Notes: generated by a model not told the origin, from the sequence alone. A DNA stretch of 64,000 nt from Gigantopelta aegis (GCF_016097555.1 NC_054701.1:4596890-4660889); one strand, 5' to 3'. Positions 11,887 to 23,460 are shown, counted from the stretch's first letter. Program-made: numbers and translations.

Positions 11887-14800
11887 GGCAGTAGCTCCTT
11901 GCTGATGATGAACTGAAACATGTAACGGAAAATTATTTCTTTAAATATTTTTTAAATACATCTGATGATGAACTGAAACACTATATTTTTTTAATACTGT
12001 ACACTTGTTTTGTTTTATATAATATAAAGTATTAACACGGGTCTTACATTTTGCTAGCTGTATATATACATTATAGAGCTGTATAAATTAATAAACGAAT
12101 TCTTGAAACATAACACAACGCATTGTGTTGCTTCTACTATATAATAGCGACTATATGTATTATTTATTAGGTATTTGAACACTGAGGTTCTTGTGTTAAA
12201 CTATAACACTGACTTATCCAGGATTTTGCATTGAGGCCACCCACATTGGGGGAGGGTTGTCACTCACATTGTTTATGAGTCGTCATGTGAGGCGACACAC
12301 AAACAAAAGGTGGTGTGGGGGGCTGGCTACAGCAATAAATGTGATAAATAAGCGTATTAAATTTTATGCAGTTATGTCACGGTTGTGTCACATGTCGTGC
12401 CAAATGGATAATCGGGTCTAATTCTCCATTTAACATTTTGTATTTTTATATATTGCGTAAACAAAAAGCGAATGTTTATGATGAAGCGTAGTCCGTATTG
12501 ACGAATTCCCGTGATCAAGTGTATCACACAAACATTTATAAAAAAATATAGAAATCATGACACGATAAGGGTCTGATATTACATCAATGACAATCATCCA
12601 CACTCGCCACTAGCTCGAATGTCCTCTAGCCCTCCCCTTTGTTTATATACAGTCAATGGGGGGAGTTATAGGACACTCAAGCTACCCTGTTACCTAATAG
12701 CCGAAACTAGCGTTGTTGTTGTTGTTGTTGTTATTGTTGTTGTTGAACATATTACTGTTGGTGTTGGACTAAAGCTTGTTATTTGTTTCAGTGAAGCAGC
12801 CACTGGGATGTTTTACGTGCACGTCTCTGAACGGCAGCAACCCCAGCTGCGAGGATCCCTTTAGTCCCGCGGCAGGGACGTACGACCCCGACTGTCAGCA
12901 GGGCGTCGAAAATCGTGTGGGAGTGTTCCCCGCAAAATACTGCACCAAGATAAAGGGCAAATATAGTTAGTAGTTCCATGATACATTTCTGTTAGCGATA
13001 GCACATACCACGGCCTGTGATACACCAGTCGTGGTGCAATAGTCCGTTTGTACATACCACGGCCTGTGATACACCAGTCGTGGTGCAATAGTCCGTTTAC
13101 ACATACCACGGCCTGTGATACACCAGTTGCGGTGCAATAGTCCGTTTGCACATACCACGGCCTGTGATACACCAGTCGTGGTGCAATAGTCCGTTTGCGT
13201 CAAAAGGGAACTGATGGACTGGCATGTAACTCTCTATTGAATAATGTTAAAATTCATATAAAATCGTATTATGAAGTATTCAATCAATATTTTTTACATT
13301 TTCTTTTACAAAACATTTTACGTAAATAACAAATTACCATCAAATTGTGTAAATTAAATTTATCTCATTTCAGTACAAGGGTGAAGGTAAAATGCTAAAT
13401 CAGCAAAAGGTAGGCAGTTCACCTGAATTGTTACTGGTAATCAGTGATACTGTAAACACTAAGAACTTTACGTGCAGGTGCTTTATCTTGGCTGTTGTAT
13501 CAGGTCCTATTTTCCAGTCTACCAAAGAGATTTAACCTAGAGACTTTGATGGCAAATTGTCAAGAAACCTTTTTTTATTTATACTGAGATTTGTTTTGGG
13601 AAATATTTTTATGTTTTGCGAGATTGTATGTGTTTAAAACTTAATATTATTACCCATATGGTTAGAAATATCTTTGTACATATCAAAGTGATACATCCCA
13701 CTAAAACCATGACTCATGAGAACGCCAAGTGGGACGTAACACTTCGTGACGTCGTCGATTGGCGTTCTACATATCAAAGTGATACATCCCACTAAAACCA
13801 CGAGAACGCCAAGTGGGACGTAACACTTCGTGACGTCATCGATTGGCGTTCTACAACCTTACAGGGCCCCGGTCCACGAACGAATTGTAGCTAAGGTTAA
13901 AGCCGCACACCCTAGTTCCATCCAGCGAAAATAAATTATAATTTGGTTAATCTATACACCTGTAACACACTTAGATCACGTTTTTATCAAATGGAGTGAA
14001 AAAGCAGGTTTTATATCGATAAATACCATGGGAATCCCCATGTCCCAATTGCTTGAAATAATTTTGAAAGTTAGTATTCTGATGTCACCGGTAGAAGCAC
14101 AACAATGCCTACGTCACGACAAATTTCACAGACTTGGGGTGCGTTCGTTTCACCTCTCCTGGACATGTTCCAACTGTTCTGTCCTGGTTGTATCCCCTCT
14201 CCAGATATCGTAAGACTTAGCAAAATTATTGGTTTTAAGGGTTTGTAACGTTTTGTATTGAGACACTTACTTGTCTGAACTTTATTGTTACTGAAAATGT
14301 TCACGAACTGTGAAGAAAAATCTCACAAATGAACAACAACAAATCGGATGTTGATTGCGCGAACCGTGCACGAGAAAACAAACCGAACCAAAATGATAAC
14401 GGTCACGTGATATACCAACGTCTGTGACATTAAAAATAGATTGGACCTCGCTTGCTTAACGGTTTTTTCTCGACAACACGTTTTGTGAAAAAATGCAAAA
14501 AATGCATTTCGTGGTTTTACAAACATCAGGATTACCAAAAAGCACTTCAGGTGAATGGAAATGTGTATTCTAAATAATAAAATGTAAGTAAAGTGCAATT
14601 TTATTTGTGAAAAATGGGGTTTAATAGCGAAAAACAACGCCGTAATGGTTAACAAATAAACGTAACTAGGGTTTGTCCCTTTAACTGTAGTGATTTAAGG
14701 TGGGTTTTACAACTGGCACCGTACACTTTACAGCCGTTCCACGAACGAATCGTAGCTAAGGTTAACTGTAGTGATTTAAGGTGAGTTTTACAACTGGCAC

Positions 14801-16710
14801 CGTAAACTTTACAGCCGTTCCACGAACGAATCGTAGCTAAGGTTAACTGTAGTGATTTAAGGTGAGTTTTACAACTGGCACCGTAAACTTTACAGCCGTT
14901 CCACGAACGAATCGTAGCTAAGGTTAACTGTAGTGATTTAAGGTGAGTTTTACAACTGGCACCGTAAACTTTACAGCCGTTCCACGAACGAATCGTAGCT
15001 AAGGTTAACTGTAGTGATTTAAGGTGAGTTTTACAACTGGCACCGTAAACTTTACAGCCGTTCCACGAACGAATCGTAGCTAAGGTTAACTGTAGTGATT
15101 TAAGGTGAGTTTTACAACTGGCACCGTAAACTTTACAGCCGTTCCACGAACGAATCGTAGCTAAAGTTAACTGTAGTTATTTAAGGTGAGTTTTACAACT
15201 GGCACCGTAAACTTTACAGCCGTTCCACAAAGCAACCTTACGGTAGTCGTAAGTGCTCCTTTAATTATTAATAGATTCTTTGTAAAGAAGTGCGAATTAG
15301 TTAAATAATAAATTGTTTACAGTCTTTTCGGAAGATGTTGGATGTATTCATTGGTATGGGACAACCATGAAGTAACTTTGTCAATTTATTCGGTGAGCGA
15401 TAATTGCCGAATGCATAAGACATGAGAGTTGTCTCCCTTATTTTTGTGTGAAGGTCATTAGGCCTAGACTGTTTTTCATCGATCACAGAGTTTTATAAAA
15501 GGTATTTGGTATATATTAGATCCATTTTTACACAAAGAGTTAGTATCCTTCTTAGAAAATTATCAAATCATCATCTAACTGTCATTTGACAGCTACGTTA
15601 GTGGCTTACAACTGACTCGTACCAATTGCAAATTTTCACTGTAATTTACGACGATAGTAAGCTACGCCGCGTCGTGGAGCGGGCTGACGATCGTAAAAAA
15701 AAAATTGAAGGTCTCGATGGTAGGTATTTACAACAATAGTAGGGCTAAGATCGCTTCGTGTAACGGGGCCCTGGAACGTTAACTAAACGAGTTGAGTGAT
15801 ATAAATTAAGATCAATTATGGGTAATAAATAGGATATTAAACTCGCTACCATTTTATATCATGTTTATGTCCCTCGTGGCAACTGAAAATTATTTCACTC
15901 GGGACATAAATATGATACAAAATGGAACTATAAATATGTTCTTATATGAGTTTTAACATTTTTCATTATAGTTACATGCCAATTCATCGGTTCCGTTTTG
16001 TGACTCAAATGGCCTTTTTTTAATTGACTTGAATCTTGATTATGTGTGTTGTGTATAAAGTTCATCTACATTGGAGGGTGAGCATGCGTGCTTTCCGGCT
16101 GAAAACAAAGAAAGAAGAAAAACACAAAGAAAGAAAACCTCACTAAAACTGGTTGCGTATGATACATGTGTGCAAAACATTTTTGCTAGTTGCAAAGAAA
16201 AAAAGATAATGTTGCAGACGTGGGTTTCTCCTCTAGCTCTCAGACCAAGTTTTAAATTCAGAGTATTTGAATAAACGTAAAGCTAAGACCAAATTTAATC
16301 AACTATTTCCTTCCATTGTTTCAAAGAGTATTCTTTGCTTTTTTAATTGTCTTAGCAGTAGCCATTAAACCCTTTTGTGACGCGAGACCACTTCTGAATT
16401 AACGTCTTCGTCTGTTGGTATATTTGGTGTTTTTCATTCATTCATATATTGTTTTGAGGTTTTTAGTTTATGTATTGTGTTTTGTCTTTTAGAGAACTCG
16501 AACCTGACGATGTTGGTTCGGTCGTGCGGCATGTCGGCCATGCTCAACACATGTGGACCGTTCGAGTTCAAGGGCAAGATCTACAACGGCTGCCTTATGT
16601 CCTGCCGAGGCACCGGCTGCAACCAAGCAAACGTCATCACGGCTGTGACATCACCACTACTCTTCCTATTGTGCTGCCTATCACTCTGCCTCAGAACGCT
16701 TGCATACTAA
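11386..16710 (+). CDS. GPI-anchored Ly6/uPAR (quiver-like) protein, three exons
   Basis: Exons 11386-11446, 12792-12965 and 16493-16710 join in phases 1 and 1 to give 150 residues. Exon 1 is a signal peptide (MNRIYHLLFVLFI...). Exon 2 carries GCFTCTSLNGSNPSCEDPF and ends ...YCTKIKG. Exon 3 carries VRSCGMSAMLNTCG and SCRGTGCN, then a hydrophobic tail (VTSPLLFLLCCLSLC) as in GPI-attachment signals. Ten cysteines and the closing 'CN' give the three-finger LU domain (about residues 26-121), and the CEDPF motif resembles the quiver/sleepless branch. One N-glycosylation sequon (NLT) is at residue 82. Acceptors are TTGTTTCAG and GTCTTTTAG, donors GTCAGC (weak) and GTTAGT. Family function is cell-surface binding, often of channels or receptors; the ligand here is unknown. 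Exon 1 is the least certain part. Confidence 0.82.
11826..11885. repeat. (ATAC)n microsatellite
   Basis: Perfect to near-perfect ATAC/CATA units in intron 1 of the Ly6 gene. Confidence 0.9.
12990..13196. repeat. Tandem repeat, 49 bp unit x4, derived from a SINE core
   Basis: Units read ACATACCACGGCCTGTGATA then CACCAGTCGTGGTGCAATAG. The same words occur singly in the SINEs (for example 25885-25925, ACATACCACAG...ACCAGTCGTGGAGCACTGG), so the array probably arose by tandem expansion of a SINE segment. It sits 25 bp after the Ly6 exon 2 donor. The overlapping minus-strand frames (12861-13203) are repeat artefacts. Confidence 0.85.
13678..13853. repeat. Two tandem copies (91 and 84 bp) with inverted arms
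   Basis: Each copy holds AGAACGCCAA...TTGGCGTTCT inverted arms around ACTTCGTGACGTC. The second copy lacks 7 bases. Located in Ly6 intron 2. Confidence 0.8.
13888..14686. mobile_element. TTAA-bounded MITE (CCCTAGTT family)
   Basis: The left end reads TTAAAGCCGCACACCCTAGTT-like sequence and the right end AACTAGGGTTTGTCCCTTTAA. Its first about 250 bp are nearly identical to 19019-19285, and 42846-43234 is a diverged relative with cleaner ends. TTAA at the tips suggests a piggyBac-type target. The small frames at 14028-14655 are not genes. Confidence 0.6.
14684..15225. repeat. Tandem repeat, 81 bp unit, about 6.7 copies
   Basis: Units read TTAACTGTAGTGATTTAAGG ... CCGTTCCACGAACGAATCGT. The CCGTTCCACGAA part is the tip of the palindromic MITE family at 7190 and 52573, so the array looks like a MITE end that expanded. 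It lies in Ly6 intron 2. Confidence 0.9.
15226..16492 (+). other. Rest of Ly6 intron 2
   Basis: Mostly unique AT-rich sequence with a partial palindromic MITE end at about 15738-15772 (GCTAAGATCGCTTCGTG). No additional exon was recognised. The frame at 16071-16274 has no supporting features. Confidence 0.5.
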
Positions 16711-17985
16711 ACTTTCATCGACAACGTTTATTTAATCAACTCACTGGAGACGGAACTGACAAGATGACTGGCCGTGCCTAATTTAACATTAATTAATACC
16801 CCATCACCATTTTCTCTTGTAGATACCGATGACAAATGTACAGATAGGGCCTGTGTTTTTTTTCCTGCTTTTTAATTGATTGATCTTAGGTGTGAATTCT
16901 GAACTTTCTACTAGTTGTATTTCATGACATTGATACAAATGGTTTCTGGATTAAAGGACATTGATGGAGTCTTTTTACACCAAATTCATGATATCTGTAC
17001 ACTAAACAACAGCATTTTTCTCTGTCTATTTCTTCTCCCCCCCCCCCCCCCCCCTTCTTTCTTTCTTTCTTTCTTGTTTGTGTGTCAGTATTGTTGTAAG
17101 GGTTTTGAAAAACGTCTTTTTTTGGCTTCTACTTTCACACCACCCACAAAACAAATGATTACTAGTATGTGAAATATATTTCACTAAATTTATTTTTGTA
17201 TGATACAAATATAAGCAATATTGGTTGAATGATAATACTGGTTTAAGCATATCTAGGCATAGGCCAAACTGCCCATCCATTCCTAAACATGTAACGGAAT
17301 ACTGTCTGATTCAGTAATGCACATTGGGAAACACCGATTGTAATCCACTGAACTCGTTTATTTTTTATCATTTAAAACATTAATGTATAACTTGTTTAAA
17401 TCACTGTTGTGAGGAATCTGGAATACATTATATTCGATTATGTATGTCACAGAGTAGAAGCTCCTGTCGATTGCCACTCAACTTTAAAATGTTTTAACAA
17501 TGTCTTGTTCGGATACTTCGAGGAAATTAAAAATATGTGACTGATTCCGTTTTATTTGTGTTAATATTTTATTTTTAAAATTATTTTTATTTTTTCTAAA
17601 AACTAATATTATTATGCCAACACTTGAAATACATTCATGGCATAATCCGAGTAGGCTGTAGTCTATTGCAGGAACTAGCTATTGACGAATTTTGATTTAC
17701 GAGAATTTAGTGGAGTAGTTACTGACGAAAGAATAGAAGATTAATTTTAGTTTACTAGACGTCATGTGTGTACATAATTTTAGTTTTAATGTCACATTTC
17801 TCCACAATATGTTGCTGATTAGTTTTTATTAGATACATTTCCACTTATGACGAGTATTTCGGCTGTACTTTGTTTTAATGATTTATACTCATTTGTTCTA
17901 TTGCTGTTTGTAGCTTTACGGTTTTAGTCCAACATAGCACCATATTAGTATGCATGTGAGCCGTTTTTGTTATTTGTTGTTGTTG

Positions 17986-18026
<41 letters not shown>

Positions 18027-18285
18027 TTAGATTTGTTTGTGTTCGTAGGGTTTGGGGAGAGTGGGGGTGGGGTGGGGTGTTCGTGGAATTGTATGTCATT
18101 TACTATATGGAATATCTTTAAATATTATTGTCAGTGTTGTTTAAATTTTCTTATTTTATAATTACATTTATTTTGTTATTACATTTATTATTAAACCAGT
18201 CGGTTAAAATCTATAAAACCTTTTTTGTTTCCTTTTTTTTGACACTGAGCACCGACTTTAAATAAAAGATTATTTTGACTTTTGA
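16711..18285 (+). other. Probable 3' UTR of the Ly6 gene
   Basis: The first convincing AATAAA after the stop codon in a suitable setting is at 18261-18266, followed by TTTTGACTTTTGACTTTG, a U-rich downstream element. The interval has no repeat-family sequence apart from a C tract (17038-17054), CTTT units and a trinucleotide run, which fits a long UTR. Its extent is inferred. Confidence 0.45.
17984..18027. repeat. (TTG)n/(ATT)n trinucleotide microsatellite
   Basis: A short TTG run passes into about 12 ATT units. Confidence 0.9.
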
Positions 18286-18726
18286 CTTTGTTATTAACTT
18301 CATCAAACGTAATTAAGTTTTTTTTAACAAAGAGTACATAGATACTACCTAGCAACTGTCTTTAGAATGATATCAGCCATACCCGGTGAATGTTTGCTAT
18401 TTTAAGACATTAATGAGCTGTTTTAATGATGTGGCATTCCTCCATAATATGAGAACTAAATGAAATGAACTGTTCAGCTTCACAACATAAACTTACCGTT
18501 TTACAGAGTATATACATTCCATTCCAATATTTATTTGCATGCTTATATACCACTGGGGTTTCAAGCATGTCCGCCCCGGGCCCGTTCTCTGGATAGCCAG
18601 TTAACTGGTCCGGGACAGTATATACATGTCTACAAGTAGTGATTGCCTTATAACCTGTAGTCTTGTCGCCTAGAATATTTATACACCAAAACAAAATAGT
18701 TCTTATGCCACATATATATATTTTAG

Positions 18727-18754
18727 TGTTAAAAGATACGCAAATCATGGGACC

Positions 18755-18840
<86 letters not shown>

Positions 18841-18870
18841 GGTCCCATGATTTGCGTATCTTTTAACATT
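18727..18870. repeat. (AT)n tract flanked by about 28 bp inverted arms (cruciform)
   Basis: TGTTAAAAGATACGCAAATC plus ATGGGACCGT precedes about 80 bp of pure AT, and the exact inverted complement follows. The whole 144 bp is one palindrome. The poly-Ile/Tyr reading frame across it is an artefact. Confidence 0.95.
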
Positions 18871-19018
18871 AAAATTTAACCCTCTAAACCGGAAACCCCT
18901 CTAAACTGCACCGGACGGGTGAGGGTACTTTTTTTAACGTGCCCATATCCAATCAAGGTTCAGGCACGTCCACCCCGGATTTGGTCTCTGACGAAATTAT
19001 CCAGTCCCATTGTGTTCA

Positions 19019-19631
19019 TTTAAAGCCGCACACCCTAGTTCCATCCAGCGAAAATAAATTATAATTTGGTTAATCTACAAACCTGTAACACACTTGGATC
19101 ACGTTTTTATCAAATGGAGTGAAAAAGCAGGTTTTATATCGATAAATACCATGGGAATCCCCATGTCCCAATTGCTTGAAATAATTTTGAAAGTTAGTAT
19201 TCTGATGTCACCGGTAGATGTCGCTCGAAGCACAACAATGCCTACGTCACGACAAATTTCACAGACTTGGGGTGCGTTCGTTTCACACGAAAAATTTCTA
19301 CGATTAAACATACATATTAAATATATTTTCTTGTTTAGAATATCAGTGTTTGTGTATTCAATGTGTTTTTGGTCGTCTTGATATTTGTAAGAAGCCCAAA
19401 CTGGAGTTTGTCTTAAAATAATTTCGTACGTACGAAAAAATAGTTTTTAGGAAATAAAATGAAAATTAACCTACTACAAATATTAGGACGATCAGAAACA
19501 CGTTTAATATACAGCCACTAATATTTTATGCACAAAAATATATTTGATATGTAATTACAGTCGTCAAAAAAGTCTCTGTTAGTCGATAACATCTTAAACA
19601 TTGCAGCACACTCAGAAATGTCCCTTTAAGG
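19019..19631. mobile_element. TTAA-type MITE, second copy
   Basis: Starts TTTAAAGCCGCACACCCTAG and ends GTCCCTTTAA. It is nearly identical to 13888-14140 over the left half and differs in the interior. Confidence 0.6.
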
Positions 19632-19720
19632 GATTAATTAACAGCTCTGATGTTTAAATAACTGGATGAAACACATGTACTCCCTTTATTCTGAGCTCGT
19701 TTGTTACAAAGTTAGATTAA

Positions 19721-20115
19721 AGTAAAGTTTGTTTTATTTAACGACGCCGCTAGAGCACATTGATTTTTTATCTTATCATCGGCTATTGGACGTCAAACAT
19801 ATGGTCATTCTGACACTGTTTTTAGAGGAAACCCGCTGTCGCCACATAGGCTACTCTTTTTACGACAGGCAGCAAGGGATCTTTTATTTGCGCTTCCCAC
19901 AGGCAGGATAGCACAAACCATGGCCTTTGTTGAACCAGTTATGGATCACTGGTCGGTGCAAGTGGTTTACACCTACCCATTGAGCCTTGCGGAGCACTCA
20001 CTCAGGGTTTGGAGTCGGTATCTCGATTAAAAATCCCATGCCTCGACTGGGATCCGAACCCAGTACCTACCAGCCTGTAGACCGATGGCCTGCCACGACG
20101 CCACCGAGGCCGGTC
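19721..20115 (-). mobile_element. Long tRNA-headed SINE (type A) with 14 bp target duplication
   Basis: Read on the minus strand, the head GGCGTCGTGGCAGGCCATCG and GGGTTCGGATCCCAGTCGAG supply tRNA-like A and B boxes. The core holds AAAGATCCCTTGCTGCCTGT and the tail GACGTCCAATAGCCGATGAT...GGCGTCGTTAAATAAAAC. The flanks repeat CAAAGTTAGATTAA (19707-19720 and 20116-20129). Sister copies are at 42408 and 53541. Confidence 0.93.
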
Positions 20116-20411
20116 CAAAGTTAGATTAACTTACGAATTTGATTGTGCTCCTTTTCATAGCCTACACTTACGTCTCACGATTACCGCAATGAACGGCAAA
20201 GCAACTAAGAATTTAATTAATTTTTTCCAATTGTTTGAACCCTTTTTTTTTTCCTTTTTTTTTTTTTATCTTTGCAAAATTTATTTAACAAAATAAAGAG
20301 TAACCAAGAGTAAAATTGTTTGGCTTGGTTTGATGTAAAATTTGTCAACAGTGTTTCATTTTATTATTTACTTTGGATATAATACTAAATATTTTGTGAT
20401 TATTAAATCTG

Positions 20412-21310
20412 AATGACAAAACCGTATACCGTAATCAGAGGCAGAGTCGAAATGACGTTTTAGGCAAAGCCGTGATTGCTTCCGTGATCCACTATCAGGT
20501 GCTCGTCCCTGGGAGAGCCGCCACTCTCCCCGGAGATCCGCAACATGACGCCCAATTCCCTTGCATCGCCCGCAGGAGGACCGCCACTCTCCCAGGAGAC
20601 CCGCAACATGACGCCCCATCCCCTTGCATTGCCCGCAGGAGGACCGCCACTCTCCCAGGAGATTCGCAACATGACGCCCCATTCCCTTGCATCGCTCGCA
20701 TGAGGACCGCCACTCTCCCAGGAGATTCGCAACATGACGCCCCATTCCCTAGCATCGCTCGCATGAGGACCGCCACTCTCCCATGGGGTTTCGCAACATT
20801 ACGCCCCATTTCCTTGCATCGCTCGCATGAGGACCGCCACTCTCCCAAGAGATTCGCAACATGACGCCCCATTCCCTTGCATCGCTCGCATGAGGACCGC
20901 CACTCTCCCATGGGGTTTCGCAACATTACACCCCATTTCCTTGCATCGCTCGCATGAGGACCGCCACTCTCCCAGGAGATTAGCAACATGACGCCCCATT
21001 CCCTTGCATCGCTCGCATGAGGACCGCCACTCTCCCAGGAGATTCGCAGTATGTATCTCTGCATCGCCCGCAGGAGAATCGCCACCGCCAAGACTAGCTG
21101 AGAAAACCCAAATATGCACAGGACAGAGCCCAATGGAAAGCATACAGCTATGATGCCTTGCACACATGATCACTGTAAAACAGCGATGATATCAGGCGTT
21201 CCACAGTCACAAACGTCCACAGCCACCAAGCCCATAGCTACCAAGTTCATAGCCACCAAGTTCACGGTCACAAAGCCCACTACTACAAAACCCAGAGCCG
21301 AAATGTAAAA
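20412..21310. mobile_element. Unclassified element with internal 63 bp tandem repeats (Helentron-like candidate)
   Basis: The left flank (GACAAAACCGTATACC, then ...CACTATCAGGTGCTCGTCC) resembles the unit starting at 39205 (GACAAAACCGTAATACACTA, then ...CACTGTCTAGTGCCTCC). In both, a tandem array of 'ACCGCCACTCTCCC'/'GGACTGCCATTATC' type follows. A left domain plus internal tandem repeats and no TIR is the layout of molluscan Helitron-derived 'pearl' elements. That assignment is a hypothesis. Confidence 0.4.
20510..21050. repeat. Tandem repeat, 63 bp unit, about 8.6 copies
   Basis: Units run GAGGACCGCCACTCTCCCAG, then ATTCGCAACATGACGCCCCA, then CATCGCTCGCAT. Because 63 is divisible by three, frames stay open on both strands (up to 222 codons). 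The translations are mere 21-residue repeats without domain character, so no gene is called. Confidence 0.95.
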
Positions 21311-21496
21311 GGATGAAAAAGGCATGCACACGTTTTATATAAAAACACTAATATTCTAAACAAGAAAATGTATGTAACGTAATTGTCATCGATAAAAAGG
21401 CTCTTCCATTTAATCATGTTTTAACACAAACTCAAGATAATCGCTTTAAAATAAAGAAAGAGAATAAGAGTTTTATTTTATTTAAACGATAAACAT

Positions 21497-21715
21497 AAAA
21501 TTTGTTTTGTTTAACGACACAACTAGAGCACATTGTCGTTGATTTATTAATCATTGGCTACTGGATGTCAAACAGTCTTAGAAAGGAAACCCGCCACTTT
21601 TTTTCCTTTTTGTTCATTAGTAGCAAGGGATCTTTTATATGCACCATCCCACAGACAGGATATAGCAAATACCACGGCATTTGACGTACCAAACGTGGTG
21701 CACTGGCTGGGAAAG
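21497..21715 (-). mobile_element. SINE, 3' portion
   Basis: Minus-strand tail GTTTAACGACAC...CATTGGCTACTGGATGTCAA and core AGCAAGGGATCTTTTATATG. The tRNA head is missing. Confidence 0.8.
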
Positions 21716-21721
21716 AATAAA

Positions 21722-22022
21722 GATAAACTTTGCTTTTTTCAACGACACCACTAGAGCACATTGATTTATTAATAATCGGCTACTGGATGTCAAACATTTG
21801 GTAATTTCGACATATAGTCTTAGAAAGGAAACCCGCTACATTTTTTTTTTTTTCATTTGTAGCAAGGGTTCTTTTATATGCACAATCTCACAGACTGAAT
21901 AGCCCACACCATGTCCTTTGATATACCTGTCGTGGTGCACTGGCTGGAACGAGAAATAGCCCAAATGGGCCCAACGATGGGGATCGATCCTAGACCGACC
22001 GCACATTAGGCGAGCGCTTTAC
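21722..22022 (-). mobile_element. SINE (type B), nearly complete
   Basis: Minus-strand tail (CAACGACACCACTAGAGCAC), core (AGCAAGGGTTCTTTTATATG) and head (GGGGATCGATCCTAGACCGA, GCGAGCGCTTTAC). It directly follows the partial copy at 21497 in the same orientation. Confidence 0.85.
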
Positions 22023-22027
22023 TTAGC

Positions 22028-22192
22028 GATTCGAGTGACGAAGAATTGTGTCCAGCTTGTGCTAATGGCATCAAACCGTATCAGTTTGAACCACTTATTA
22101 GAGACTTCGTCCCTAATCCTGGAAATGTTGTCTTAGACGAAAATTCGGATGAATCAACTGCCGACGAAGACGAGGAAGCCACACGGTCATAG
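22028..22192 (+). pseudogene. Acidic fragment resembling the P2X7-intracellular-like domain N-terminus
   Basis: A 54-codon open stretch ending in TAG reads SSDEELCPACANGIKPYQFE then PLIRDFVPNPG, and an acidic tail. 'CPxCxxGIxPYQFEPL' preceding an acidic stretch is common in molluscan proteins linked to the P2X7 cytosolic (zinc-binding ballast) domain. No start codon or convincing acceptor precedes it: it abuts the SINE head at 22022. It is probably an exon remnant cut by the SINE or part of an unrecognised transposon. The function is not established. Confidence 0.35.
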
Positions 22193-22665
22193 ACTAGCAT
22201 ACAAGCATTTTTTTAAACATAATTTTTTATGACATTTTTAATGTAAACTGAAGCAAATGGACCTAATTAGAAGAAAAACACACACAATTTTATAATATTT
22301 CATCATAAATCTTGTTCAGCATCTATAGATGTAAATATGACACGTCAGTGGATAATCCATAGGCCGATTTCGCAAATTTGCAAAAAGCGTCCCCTCCTCA
22401 CCAAAGCAAGATATAATAATTTAACAAAAAACTTTGTTCTCTTAACTAGTTACCCTCCAAGTTTTAATGTGTTTGGTTAAACCGTTTATTTTTAATTATT
22501 AAGAAAATGTGTTACCAGTCTGCCGAAACTGTCCACAGCCGGGTACAGAAACACAGAAATGTTGGAAAATATACTGTTGCCACTTACTGACAATCACTTT
22601 ACAACTAATATGTCTTATCGACAATATTATTATGTAGTCTTTGCATTTATTAATATAAAATACAA
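22193..22665. other. No gene seen
   Basis: AT-rich spacer with no recognised repeat or splice-flanked exon. Confidence 0.5.
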
Positions 22666-22872
22666 CAGGCCCGTAGGAACTGGGGAGGGGCGGGCCTAGG
22701 GGCTTGTTCTCCATCACACACTCTAGGATGAAAATGTATGTTTTACATTTTCACTACTTTGCATAAATAAAGATATAAAGATAAAACAATCTAGTTTGTA
22801 TCCCTCACTAGAGACTGTACCCCCCCCCCCCCCCCCACACACACACACTTCAAATATCGTTCCTACAGGTCT
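22666..22872. mobile_element. MITE with CAGGCCCGTAGGAAC ends, diverged copy
   Basis: The left end CAGGCCCGTAGGAACTGGGG is paired with a worn right end, CGTTCCTACAGGTCT. TACAA lies beside both ends. It has an internal C tract (22810-22826). Confidence 0.65.
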
Positions 22873-23306
22873 ATACAAATGTAGATAATATGTAGAGGGT
22901 GAAGTTAGGAACCAGTTCCTTTTATCTTTAGGATTTTGTAATCATGATTTTAAACCAACTGTTTCAGGTAGTTTGCTCCACATACTGACATTTGTTATAT
23001 AATGGAATAAAACAACAATAATTACAATATATCCAGTGTTATTTTTTTTAATCATTCATGGAGGAAGAAGGAAGTCCTGATGAAAATATATTACAGGTAA
23101 AATATATTACAGGTAAAACAAAATAATATATGATGCTTATTCCATATGGTAACTATTGTTCATTTTGCTTTAAATTGCTAGATGCCAAAAGTGATTAATT
23201 ATATTATTTTATGGTAACAGTCGAAAATTAGATGACCAATTGTTTCAACCTCTGCCAAAGGTACCAGGTTTTCTGCCAGAAAATAATTTGACGGTACGTA
23301 ATAAAA

Positions 23307-23460
23307 CAGGCCCGTAGGAACTGGGGTGGGGGGTGGGGAGGGGTGCCCCCCACTTGTGAGCTTTTCTTTATCACATTAATTTTTGCCATTGTAACCAAAA
23401 TCTGATATAGAGTTTATACTCAGTCCGTCAGTGCCCCCCCCAGTCGTTCCTACGGGCCTG
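23307..23460. mobile_element. MITE with perfect CAGGCCCGTAGGAAC TIRs, 154 bp
   Basis: The ends CAGGCCCGTAGGAACTGGGG and CGTTCCTACGGGCCTG pair perfectly over 15 bases. TAAAA flanks both sides (23302-23306 and 23461-23465). G-rich left and C-rich right interior. Confidence 0.85.

Noticed and set aside
12861-13203. Minus-strand frames of 78 and 103 codons
   Set aside because: They read through the 49 bp minisatellite and the antisense of Ly6 exon 2.
18663-18866. Frame with Ile-Tyr repeats
   Set aside because: The (AT)n palindrome.
20368-21173. Overlapping 124-222 codon frames on both strands
   Set aside because: They arise from the 63 bp tandem array, whose length is divisible by three; translations are pure repeats.
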